Source of the DNA: Perkinsus olseni
Taxonomy: Eukaryota; Perkinsozoa; Perkinsida
Direction: 5' to 3'
DNA length: 24,722 nucleotides
Assembly: GCA_013115125.1 (NCBI GenBank)
Contig: JABANN010000506.1
Location: 1-24,722, forward strand
Of this stretch, positions 1 to 8,419 are shown one piece after another (the first letter of the stretch is position 1; each line of letters starts with the position of its first letter). A model generated the notes under the pieces. The model saw only the letters and a program-made list of their open reading frames with translations, searched no databases and was not told where the DNA came from. The translations under genes were made by a program, and so were the position numbers.

Positions 1-64
1 CGCTTGCCCAGACGATCGGTATTGGGCTCATCAGCTATATAAGGACTGCGAGGGTTTGACCTCT

Positions 65-112
65 CTCGGGACTTGACAAAACCCTTGGGGAGTGCTCGGG
101 ACATACTCGGGA
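65..112 (+). promoter_or_regulatory. CTCGGGA motif cluster upstream of first amidase-like gene
   Basis: Three copies of CTCGGGA lie within 50 bp (at about 65, 94 and 105), the last as TACTCGGGA, about 190-230 bp before the start codon at 299. TACTCGGGA also occurs twice at about 5944-5980, upstream of the P450 start at 5681. A shared regulatory site is an inference from recurrence only. The rest of 1-298 shows no gene. Confidence 0.3.
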
Positions 113-273
113 CCAACCAACCGAGTAGAGGAGCACCGGTAGTAGGCAATCTGCACCCACAACAAGCGTGCATTGTGTGTTATCGACTCTTTCCGATGTC
201 TCCATTTTCATGGCCAATGCGCGTAACCAAATGAGAATGGGAGAGTATCATAGAATTACTGTACCCTCCGCAG

Positions 274-284
274 TTCTCGTTCCT
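274..284 (+). promoter_or_regulatory. Conserved 5' leader box TTCTCGTTCCT (first paralogue)
   Basis: TTCTCGTTCCT sits just after a CAG, 15 nt before the ATG at 299. The identical 11-mer lies at 11318-11328 before the second paralogue, also just downstream of a CAG. The AG dinucleotides at 272-273 and 11313-11314 could be spliced-leader acceptors, as used by Perkinsus and dinoflagellates, or the box could be a retained promoter or leader element. The sequence alone does not decide. Confidence 0.35.
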
Positions 285-298
285 TGTGTTTCTTCCCC

Positions 299-1954
299 AT
301 GCGGATCGGCACTGCTGCTTTGACCTCATGGGCTCTCCTCCACTCGGCGGCAGCCCGCCTCACTGGTGACAATGTGGACCCCGAAAAGACCGCCATCTTC
401 ACCTCGAAGGACATCGAGAAGTACCTCGCCCCCTCGCCCTTCATGTCCTTCGCCAAGGTCGATGATTTCTCCGACTCCTCGTCCTCTCCCGTCATGAACT
501 GGATCGACAGCTCGATCGCTGGCCTGAAGTCCTGGGCTGGATCGGAGCTTCTCAGCTGGGGTACCAAGATCGTTGATACTCTTGGTGACCACGTCGAAGG
601 TGCCGACATGTACTACAACTTTATCCCGAGACACGTCGCCACCTTAGAGCACGACGGTGAATGGCACAGCTACAACGGTCGTTGCTTCCAAGACATCAAG
701 GTGCGTTCTACCAAACAGGGCGACGGGACTATCATGATCGAGGCCGACTATCGCAACGCCGTGTCGTGGACTTGTGCCGAGTACGTCCTCTACGGTAACG
801 CTGCTGACTTCCACATGCAGTACAAGATTCACAGGGGTACCGAAACCTACAAGTGGACGGCCGATGAGGGCAAGATTAACGTCTTCGACCTCCGAACGTC
901 CTTGGTGGATGCGGCCGAGGGTATCATCAAGACAGCCGACTTGTTGCTCGGCCGTGATCAGGCCCTGGACTTCGTCGATCACTTCATGAACATCACCTTC
1001 GACAAGCGTTCGAACCCTGGCCAGTGCGACATTGCGGAAGAAGACATTCATCCCGGCGATGTTATCATGGTCACGAATATCCAAGGACAGAGCGCGTCTA
1101 TTATGTGGGCGGGTGGCTCCATCGCCAGTCACACCCTCATGTTCTTGCGCGATCCTGAGACCCAGAAGCTTCACTCTATTGAGAGCTGGGCCGGTGGGGT
1201 TCGCAAACTCACTTTCGAGGAGTATCTGAAGGATGACGCTGGTTGGTATAACAACGGTGTTCTTGTCCCTCTCAAGGAGGAGCTTCGGGAGAGCTTCGAT
1301 AACGATGCTGCTTGGAAGAAGTTCACCACTGAGTTCGAGGGGAATGATTACGGATATAGTAACTTCCTCTTCACTGCCGTGGACTCCCTCAAGGGCAACT
1401 ACCCCTGCATCCCCATGGACAACTACCAGACCTGCCTCTCGTGGGAGTTCGTAGAGATCGCCATGGGTTTGGTGGAGCGTGCTCGGCCCGATATGGCCAA
1501 CCTCCTCTTCCTCGAGGCCTTCAACCATCGCATGGGTTCTTCCGGACTAGGTCTCAGTGATATTCTCAAGATGGCCGATGCCAAGCTTGAGGGCGGCTCA
1601 GCCATGCTTCCTACTATCCCTGAGGAGGACGAGTGGACTTACCACACCCACCACAACGGAGAGCCCATTGTTGGACCTTCTCGTGTCTGCAGCGCCCTTG
1701 TGTGCGAGATGCTCCGTGCTGGAGGTGCTTTAGGTGATCACGAGCTGTCCTGCTCTGAGTTCACTCCCTTCGATGTCTACAGTATGGATATCTTCACCAC
1801 CCCTACTTACCAGCTCAAGGGTGACTACGCTATCGACTTGACCAAGCCCGAAGCTTTGCGCCTCGGCCAGAAACCTGTTACTGACGATATGGCCGAGACC
1901 TGCCAGACCATCATCACTGCCGACTCGTACTACGCTAGAGCTCCACACTGCTAA
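299..1954 (+). CDS. Secreted permuted papain-fold (YiiX/NlpC-P60-like) protein, paralogue 1
   Basis: Single-exon gene, 551 aa from the ATG at 299. An in-frame ATG at 284 would add only MCFFP; 299 is preferred because it yields a clean signal peptide (MRIGTAALTSWALLHSAAA) that aligns with the start of the second copy. The mature protein has a few-hundred-residue N-terminal region of unknown type. It is followed by HPGDVIMV, then ASHTLMF (His about 278), then VCSALVCEML (Cys about 464) and a Thr-Pro segment. In the permuted papain/NlpC-P60 superfamily, a G-D-hydrophobic strand, a Ser-His and a later Cys-Ser motif carry the active site in this order, so a cysteine amidase or peptidase acting outside the cell is inferred. 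There are many cysteines, as expected of a secreted protein. A second His/Cys pairing (NYQTCLSWEF) is possible. Its paralogue is 11 kb downstream on the same strand. Confidence 0.85.
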   Translation: MRIGTAALTSWALLHSAAARLTGDNVDPEKTAIFTSKDIEKYLAPSPFMSFAKVDDFSDSSSSPVMNWIDSSIAGLKSWAGSELLSWGTKIVDTLGDHVEGADMYYNFIPRHVATLEHDGEWHSYNGRCFQDIKVRSTKQGDGTIMIEADYRNAVSWTCAEYVLYGNAADFHMQYKIHRGTETYKWTADEGKINVFDLRTSLVDAAEGIIKTADLLLGRDQALDFVDHFMNITFDKRSNPGQCDIAEEDIHPGDVIMVTNIQGQSASIMWAGGSIASHTLMFLRDPETQKLHSIESWAGGVRKLTFEEYLKDDAGWYNNGVLVPLKEELRESFDNDAAWKKFTTEFEGNDYGYSNFLFTAVDSLKGNYPCIPMDNYQTCLSWEFVEIAMGLVERARPDMANLLFLEAFNHRMGSSGLGLSDILKMADAKLEGGSAMLPTIPEEDEWTYHTHHNGEPIVGPSRVCSALVCEMLRAGGALGDHELSCSEFTPFDVYSMDIFTTPTYQLKGDYAIDLTKPEALRLGQKPVTDDMAETCQTIITADSYYARAPHC

Positions 1955-2305
1955 GCTCTTTGTTCCTATAACACTGCCTCTATTGGAGGCTGTTTGACAC
2001 TTTGTTTGTCGTCGTGTATTTTCTCGCTTTCTCTGCGAATGTTGTATTCAACTAACTTGACTTGATCTCTTTTCTGTACGATGAGCCTGTTCAGCCAAAC
2101 GCTCTTCGTACTGGAGGAATTTCCCCTTTGGACCACTGGAAAGGAGCGGCGTTGAGTGTTGTTAGAGTGATGGGCGGGGGCTCCTATGGCGTTAGGGGCT
2201 CTACCAAGTCGATCCAACAACCATTCTATCGGAGACTTCTCGTTTGGTCGCCAAACTTCGGTCTCCGAGCGCACTTGAAGAGCTTTAAGTTGAGTTCGCC
2301 AACCT

Positions 2306-2334
2306 CCGGGTTAATAACCCGGAATAATATTCCG
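2306..2334. repeat. Two abutting hairpins, both with AAT loops
   Basis: CCGGGTT-AAT-AACCCGG (2306-2322) runs directly into CGGAAT-AAT-ATTCCG (2320-2334). Both arms are perfect and both centres are AAT. A similar CTTGGT-AAT-ACCAAG is at 13675-13689. Confidence 0.75.
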
Positions 2335-2933
2335 ACTGTAGGCTACATCTTTCTATATTACTATCATGTTGCAACTCGATAATAATTGGTGGTTCAATAA
2401 GGTAAGTTCATCTTATGGAGTACTCCAGTCAATAGTGATAGCACACAAATTTTGCTCCTTGCTCACCGTCGGCCGTTTAGGCGCGCTACAGTTGATAAGT
2501 GAGCAAGCATGCCGAAGTGGGACATTCCTGAACGAGGGGATGGCTGAGCACATTAGACGATTGCAGCGTTATGATCGCCAAATGATCGGTATCGCTTCGC
2601 GCAAAAAAATTAGTTTTTCTTTGGTTTGCGCTTCGTGTTCTCCGCGTAATCACACTAACTTAAAACTCTTCACGTGTAACGGAGGTGCATCTTCAAGGTA
2701 TCGCCTGTTTTCAGATTGGTCCAAGCTCAGCTGGCCATGACCGAATGGAAGACCAGTCAAGTCCCTCGAAGGTTCGATTATCTCGTGAGATATGGTCATC
2801 AGTTTTCACATTTCCGTTGCCGTGACATTCTTGTTCTCATAACAACTTCGTCGAAGGCAACGATTTAGCGGCTAGTGTCGATCAGTGTCGCCTACTAGTA
2901 CCGGCTGGCCTAGTTGGCTCAGCTGGATCCGTC

Positions 2934-3072
2934 AAGCTTAAGGTTTTTTTTCGCTTCCGGCCAGGTGTGATCATCCGATCACGACCAGGGCTGTAGTCCA
3001 GCCGACCACAGGTCGCATTGACCGTTGTGGTCACCGGCTGTTAGTCGGTGACCACACCTTAAGCTTAAGGTT
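2934..3072. mobile_element. Possible MITE-like hairpin element
   Basis: A segment of about 115 bp lies between two copies of the 12-mer AAGCTTAAGGTT (2934-2945 and 3061-3072). Inside are a GTGATC/GATCAC hairpin (2967-2982) and a 10-bp perfect hairpin GTGGTCACCG/CGGTGACCAC (3027-3055, loop 9). Its two ends share an imperfect inverted AGGTGTG-TCA motif. The right flank forms the perfect palindrome CCTTAAGCTTAAGG (3057-3070). Flanking direct repeats plus terminal inverted repeats fit a small non-autonomous DNA element. There is no second copy in this window, so the call is tentative. Confidence 0.35.
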
Positions 3073-3667
3073 GGAGTGAAGTGAATCAACAGCTTCTGCA
3101 CTGTACGGCCCGGCCCATCCCGGGTGATCTGGCCAGTCTGGCCGCACCCAGAGCTGCTCTTAGAGTCTTGTACTCCGTCCACGCGACATGCGGTACCGTA
3201 CTGTGAACTGTGGTACGGACTTTTCCGGCATAGTTGGGGACTATGATCCTACATTCTATCGTGTAGCATTTCTCACCTTCTGATGCCCAACTCACACAAT
3301 CTATTTGAGACCCCATTTTCTAGGGATGGCCAGGTTGAGTTGCCACCAGTTATACCCGGCATAATACACCGGGGTTTGAGCCTGCTGACGCTACACTTCG
3401 AGGCAAAGTCAACCAGTGAGCAACATTGGTGGATGGTATATTTGACCATCCGCATAATGAAAACATCATCTGCATATGGAAGATGATATTATCACCCAAA
3501 TTGATGAAATGTAGGCCTATATCCGTGAGAAGTCGCAGTGCTCTGCTATGAGCTACTCTATGTTATCACTCACAACTCAATCCCCGAGCGCCATGTGCTC
3601 ACCTGCCGAGAAACAGAGGAGCGAGCGGTAAGCATGCTCAAGACCTGATATTTAGTCGAATGGTTCA

Positions 3668-5681
3668 TCAAATGCCTCTCGGCTTCATCTTCAGTTCGAG
3701 ACCTTCTACTGCTCGAACGAATCGTGTTCGCCCGTGAACTTTGCCAATATCAGAATTGGCTCTGATGTTATCGAAGTGCCTCAGAATCGTTGCCACGACT
3801 ATAACACACTCTTTAATGGCGAGGTGTTTGCCGGGGCACTCGCGGGGTCCCCCGCCGAACGCTAAATGAGAGCGTAGGCGGGCTCTGTTTATGCCTTGGC
3901 CGTTAGGAAGGATCCATTGGTCGGGCCTGAGGCATAGGAAATCCCGGGTCTCAACACTAGACTCTTATGCTTACTGGAAGGCCGTGCCGCCTTCTTCCTT
4001 GCAGATCATCGCCTTATGCAGAAGGGTTGCCACCATAGTACCTGGTGGTATCTGCTCACCGGCAAGGGTGGTCTTGCTTATGCCCTCGTGGAGAAGGAAA
4101 AATCCGGGCGGTTGCACCTAGACACACGCGAAAATCGTTTTCTCCCAAAATGGACAAGGCCCACCCTCAAAGTCTCGATTACGCAAGCCTCAACGAAGAG
4201 CAACTCATTCAGATCTTCTCCGTCTTGCGGATCGTGTCCAATCTCATCCACCTCGGACCTTGCCTTGGCTTGAATATCCGGATAGAGGCAGAGATAGTAC
4301 AAACACCAGGCGATGGTCATGGCCGTGGTCTCGAAACCAGCCGCCACGAATCTGAACGATGTGTACAGATGGTAACTATCGTAGACTGACTTCGTTCACC
4401 TCGCCGAGTGCGATGAAACTCACATCATTAAATTTCCTTTCAGTTCTTCGTCAGTCAAATGTTGAAGTTTGTCGAGCAAATCGAGCTTCACCTCTGCTCC
4501 TGCTGCTCGCTGGACTCTCCTCTCTTGAATGACTGTATCCCACATCATATTAAGCTTTTTTAAGCTTCGGTAGAACTGTTGAAGAGCGGGTTCGAAAAAG
4601 ATCTCAATAAATGCCAACTCACATTCTTTAGCGTAGCATTGAGGTTCCACGGAAATTTGTCTCGAGTCAACATCGGAAAAGCGCTCAGCTGAGCAACATA
4701 GCCACAGCCTTGTAAACCGTCTAGAAACGTCTCCCAGAGCTCATTTGATTGGCCGGGAGAGACTCCTGATAATTTCGACGGTCACCGCAAGGCTCCGAAT
4801 GAGATCAGGTCCGATCGGTAGATTCGAGGCTCGGTCCTCGAGCTGTAGCCTACAGCCTGTAGGCCCATATTGTCTAACGGTGTGAGCTGTACCTTCGGAA
4901 GGGAGACAGTTGTAGTCCTTCCCCAAAGTCGTTGAGCAGATCAAATCGAGTAGAAGGAAGAGACCTCAGTAGGCGGACCTGTAATCCAACGGAGATCTCA
5001 TCCATACGAAGGCCTACATGAACCCACCATCTTTGAAGCCGCGTGAGACATTTTTGGTACCATCTCTATCGAGCTCTTCTCGTTGAACGCCGGGGCACAT
5101 AGCCGTCTATGCCGCTTCCAAATCTCCCCTTCCGCAGTGAACAAGCCAGATATCGGTATGACATTGTTCTTGTTAGTAGATCTCACATACGCATATGGGC
5201 GCTCCTTTAGTACTTGCTGTACAAGTTCAGAGCTCGATACCACCAGCAGTTGCATACCCATGAAACTGACGGTGAAGAGGTTACGACTAGAACCAGGGCT
5301 TTTTTCAGCGCGTGCAGCAGCTGTGAAATATGCTTACCGGATAGAGTAAATATCACCGTAGGTCTCGGCATAAATCTCGAGTGCTGTGAAAAACTGGTCG
5401 AGCGATCTCGGGACGTAGCCCAAGAAGGGAAGAAACTGAAAACGGAGAAGATCTCAGCTGAGAAGGCCCACTACTCCGGTAGATCAGATTCACCACCCAA
5501 AGCGGTCCAGTACTTGTGGCGAGTTCAGTCCGGAAGGTCCACCAAAGCGCTCTCGCAGTCTGTTACGTCGTCGATTCGCTCGGTATATCCACAATACGGC
5601 AAGTGCCAGTAGGCCCGAGCTCATAACCGCCTTCTGCCGGGCTATCACCAGTTGCAGAAACCTCGAGATAACGTCTCTCAT
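3668..5681 (-). CDS. Cytochrome P450 monooxygenase (9 exons)
   Basis: Exons on the minus strand, 5' to 3': 5681-5514, 5435-5338, 5265-5024, 4964-4893, 4765-4623, 4575-4424, 4351-4165, 4117-3975, 3926-3668. All junctions are GT-AG with matching phases and give 487 aa, a normal microsomal P450 length. An N-terminal membrane anchor (about residues 19-34) is followed by an Arg-rich stretch and a Gly-Pro hinge. Hallmarks in order: C-helix WKRHR (W138, R142); I-helix AAGFETT (295-301); K-helix ETLR (351-354); QPDQW (402-406), the place of the usual PERF/PERW; and heme loop FGGGPRECPG with thiolate Cys432. The product should be an ER-bound heme oxygenase needing a P450 reductase; the substrate is unknown. 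Its ATG lies 375 bp beyond the stop of the same-strand methyltransferase. The exon 4 boundaries are the least certain. Introns are 47-127 nt. Confidence 0.9.
4848..4864. repeat. One-base-centre palindrome in P450 intron
   Basis: GCCTACAG-C-CTGTAGGC is a perfect 8-bp inverted repeat with a single central base. It lies inside the 127-nt fourth intron, the longest of the P450 gene. Confidence 0.7.
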
Positions 5682-6056
5682 ACTTGAAGGATGAACAACT
5701 CGTCGAAGCCGATCGTGAACACTGATTCGGTGCAATACGTATGCAGTATTCCCGATAAGTCAGCGCCCGCGTGCTGAGGTAAATGAGGGACAAGGAACGT
5801 CTGCCGACCGGCCTGGCCGATCCGTCCAGGGTGAACACATTTTCTCGTGGACTATGACGAGGGAACATCATAATAGCAAGGGTTCAGACGCAGAGTAAGC
5901 AAGGTCCAGCTCAAAGGCTCCCCCGCAAGAACATCAGTGATTTATACTCGGGAACACCACTCCGAGTGATATACTCGGGATGACGAGGGTAGCGAAAACT
6001 TCAGAAAGTTGCGTTATCCAACTTAGATTGCAACGGGTTAGGGGTTCAATAAGTTC
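5682..6056 (-). promoter_or_regulatory. P450 5' flank / methyltransferase 3' flank
   Basis: This 375-bp spacer separates two same-strand genes. It contains TACTCGGGA at about 5944 and 5972, matching the motif upstream of the first secreted paralogue. No coding exon was recognised. Confidence 0.35.
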
Positions 6057-7465
6057 TCAAAGGACTTCAGGTTTCCTCGCCACGCCAGCATAAATCATGC
6101 TGAGGTCGCCTGGCAGCTCTACCGGGTGACCGTCGAATGCTTGATGTTTATTCTTCATACCGTCGAAGACGAACCGACTGATCTGCCAAAAGTCACACAA
6201 TTAGTCTAGAGATTAATACATGCTTACGTAGACGGGAAGGCCTTAAATGGCAGCTGCATGAACTTGGGGGAAATTACGTCGAAAGCTGATGACTCACCCT
6301 GTAGAAAACGTCCTCGTAGGCCATGCCTATCCATTCCTTCTTTGGCGAACCTGATGTGGAGATAACTTGTCACGAGAGGGATGCGTGTCACGCACGCATT
6401 GCGTGAGAGATATACATACTATCATTCTTCCCAAGGTAAAGTGGGAATCATAGAGAGCAATGAGTGAGTCGTTCATTAAAAAGTTTTTAATAAAAACCGA
6501 GACAGTGTATCAGCCTTATTATCTCACGGGCCCCGTGACACGGGGCCGGTGGCCCGGCAATTCGTGATGCACAAGATACTTCAAGCTGAAGTCTTCAACG
6601 CATTCTTAACACATGTCCAGCATTGACGATGAATGATCGACTCACGCTTTCTAGGAAGTGAAAACCTCATCAAACCACTCACCCACGACAAATCCAGCGT
6701 CACCGAGCAAGCGTTCCATCTCCTCGGGAGTGATAAAAAGTCTCCAGTCGTGTGTATCCTCATACATCACCTGGAAGAGGAACTTTCTGGCGGCATCTTT
6801 CTAACGTTCATCACCTGGAAGATTTCCTGAGCGATCAACCATACGAGAAGGTAAGTCTTGAAGTTCCTTGATATGGTGTCGAATACGACCGCACCGCCGG
6901 GCTTGAGTACACGGTAGATCTCGTGCGTAGCCTTGCGGAGATCCGTGAGATGGTCAAAAACCTCCGATACGATGACACCATCGAAGGTGTTATCGGGAAA
7001 CGGTATATCATATGCCGATCCAACTTGATAGTGTAGATTAGGAATATGGCGTCCATGCTGGCGTGCTTGTTCTAGAGATGCCTCACTGATATCAATACCA
7101 GTGATATTATAGCCATAGGATAATGCCATCTCTTCTGTCAATAGACCTCCGCCACATCCCACGTCCAAGTACCTCCCTTGAGAAGGGCTTCTCCCACCTG
7201 TTGAAAGATGGCGATGGAAGTAAGGACAGCGAACGACGTTGGTCTTTTTCAAGGTATGAACAATCTCTTTCTCATCCCACCAACTGACGTGGTCATAGAG
7301 GTTGTTGTCGATACGTGTATCTCTTTCCTTAATAGCATCGAGCCTGTCGGGGTATGGGGAAGGGTTATACCGTGATCTCGAAAATATCAAGCCAGCAAGA
7401 ACAGCAGCAGTAGACATAACGAGGAGAGTGAGCCAAGGGACCATTCCTATAGGTTGCCGCTGCAT
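6057..7465 (-). CDS. Membrane-anchored UbiG/COQ3-type SAM methyltransferase (4 exons)
   Basis: Exons on the minus strand: 7465-6815, 6770-6683, 6350-6298, 6182-6057. Phases match throughout and give 305 aa. An N-terminal hydrophobic segment (about residues 9-28) should anchor it in a membrane. Then follow NNLYDHVSWWDE (about 54-65), SAM-binding motif I LDVGCGGG (100-107), the acidic GIDIS end of strand 2 (about 123-127), the DGVIVSEVFDHL region (162-173) and LKPGGAVVFDTISRN (187-201). Across the first intron comes THDWRLFITPEEM (from about 223), a signature of UbiG/COQ3 O-methyltransferases. COQ3 methylates catechol intermediates of ubiquinone. A COQ3 role is possible, but the adjacent P450 and UbiA genes make a different quinone or phenol substrate equally plausible. 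The first intron is only 44 nt and lies between 14-nt direct repeats; the second is 332 nt and carries hairpins. Confidence 0.9.
6388..6547. repeat. Two hairpins in methyltransferase intron 2
   Basis: TCACGCA-CGCAT-TGCGTGA (6388-6406, 5-nt centre) and GGCCCCGTG-A-CACGGGGCC (6529-6547, one-base centre) both have perfect arms. Both lie in the long 332-nt intron and neither in an exon. Confidence 0.7.
6765..6822 (-). repeat. 14-nt direct repeat spanning both ends of a 44-nt intron
   Basis: Read on the minus strand, TCTTCCAGGTGATG occurs at 6822-6809 and again at 6778-6765. The splice donor falls inside the first copy (CCAG then GTGATG) and the acceptor inside the second at the same point, so the intron 6814-6771 equals one repeat period. 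Removal restores the frame to the THDW motif. Confidence 0.8.
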
Positions 7466-8014
7466 ATATTCAGCTTCAGGTTAGGGCTTGTTCTCTTTGC
7501 AGGGAAGCCTTAGTAGACTCGGCACCCGACAAATGCCGGTATGATAAACGCTATCAAGCCGTGCGTGTGCGTGCTGAATATGCAGGCTCGCGCGGGCCAA
7601 CACAACCTAGGAGATGAACAAAACAGTTCCAATTGCGAAAGGATAGACGGTTTCATGGACTTACTCAATCAGTACCGCAGAATTGTTATTTCGTGTGCAC
7701 TATAACTCAGTACAGTGTGGCTATTTGAGACGGGGCTCCAAGAGAGGTGAGATTGGAGTCGAAAGAGGCTCACTGATAATGTGCGCTACAGCTTACTACT
7801 CTAAGCTTAGGACAGCACGTATACTCATGGACGCTGGTGTAAAGCGGATAGTAAGGTCAGAGCAGCAGTGAAGGTAAATGCCGCGATGATAGTCTAACAG
7901 CTGAGTAGTGTGGAACCAGGCTGTAGCTGTTACATAGCGCACACTATAATCGTCACTATGTTGTCACTATAGTGCAAGTACTTTCCGAGCTTCATTACTC
8001 TGAATCCTCCAACT

Positions 8015-8063
8015 GCGGCGATTGGGAGTCAGCACAGTCGTTGTGCTGACTCCCAATCGCCGC
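8015..8063. repeat. Perfect 22-bp hairpin, 5-nt loop
   Basis: Arms 8015-8036 and 8042-8063 are exact reverse complements over 22 bp around GTCGT (8037-8041). It is far too long and exact to be chance in a spacer of this size. It could act as an RNA stem, a cruciform or a protein site, or be the scar of a template switch. Confidence 0.9.
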
Positions 8064-8105
8064 TGTTCCCCTGGTTCAGGCAAACTGGAAGTCTCAGCGA
8101 GGTAT

Positions 8106-8144
8106 GCATGTATGTTGTATTGATGTGCAATACAACATACATGC
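8106..8144. repeat. Perfect 17-bp hairpin, 5-nt loop
   Basis: Arms 8106-8122 and 8128-8144 are exact reverse complements around ATGTG. It starts 42 bp after the 22-bp hairpin and has the same 5-nt spacing, but its arm sequence is unrelated. Confidence 0.9.
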
Positions 8145-8419
8145 TGTACATGGCGTTCCCGCAACCTGGGCATAAGTTGCCAAAACAATTCTAGTTTATT
8201 GGGAAACGACTTGGGGAAGTGTTTCTTGGAACAAGAAATGAAGTGACGGACCTGTCCCACTGTGTGCATGGGTACGTGGGAAGCTTAGTCATTGTTCAAT
8301 CTCAGGACTGCGTCGAATATCAACTCTGGTTCGACGGGGACCTCGAGTTGTGAACCTAGAGGGCCTCTAGTAGGGATACCCTTGTATCAGGTTGTTGTGT
8401 TACATTCCTCGATCCCACC

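Larger units (their letters stand above)
1955..3667. other. Intergenic stretch with clustered inverted repeats
   Basis: This is the spacer between the stop of the secreted paralogue and the stop of the P450 gene. Open frames of 106 and 124 codons on the plus strand (2062-2382, 2366-2740) have no recognisable domain and no neighbouring exons, so I do not call them genes. It holds two overlapping AAT-loop hairpins (2306-2334) and a 139-bp hairpin-rich, possibly mobile, segment (2934-3072). Nothing else was recognised. Confidence 0.6.
7466..8419. promoter_or_regulatory. Divergent spacer between methyltransferase and prenyltransferase
   Basis: This 954-bp stretch separates the start codons of two divergently transcribed genes and is probably a shared promoter region. 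It contains CACTATAGTG (7965-7974), two long perfect hairpins (8015-8063 and 8106-8144) and a one-base-centre palindrome CTAGAGG-G-CCTCTAG (8356-8370), 50 bp before the prenyltransferase ATG. No coding exon was recognised. Confidence 0.45.

Noticed and set aside
644-1528. Long antisense open frame (294 codons) opposite the first secreted paralogue
   Set aside because: It is a by-product of the strong codon bias of the sense gene; a similar antisense frame (12025-12561) occurs opposite the second copy and neither has a signal or domain.
2062-2740. Two plus-strand open frames (106 and 124 codons) after the first secreted paralogue
   Set aside because: No domain, signal peptide or neighbouring exon; they overlap hairpins and look like chance frames.
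3957-3974. An 18-nt intron in the P450 gene using the TAG at 3957
   Set aside because: The phase fits, but a 48-nt intron ending at CAG 3927 also fits, is a normal size here, and gives the standard spacing between the conserved His and the F-x-P-x-x-W motif.
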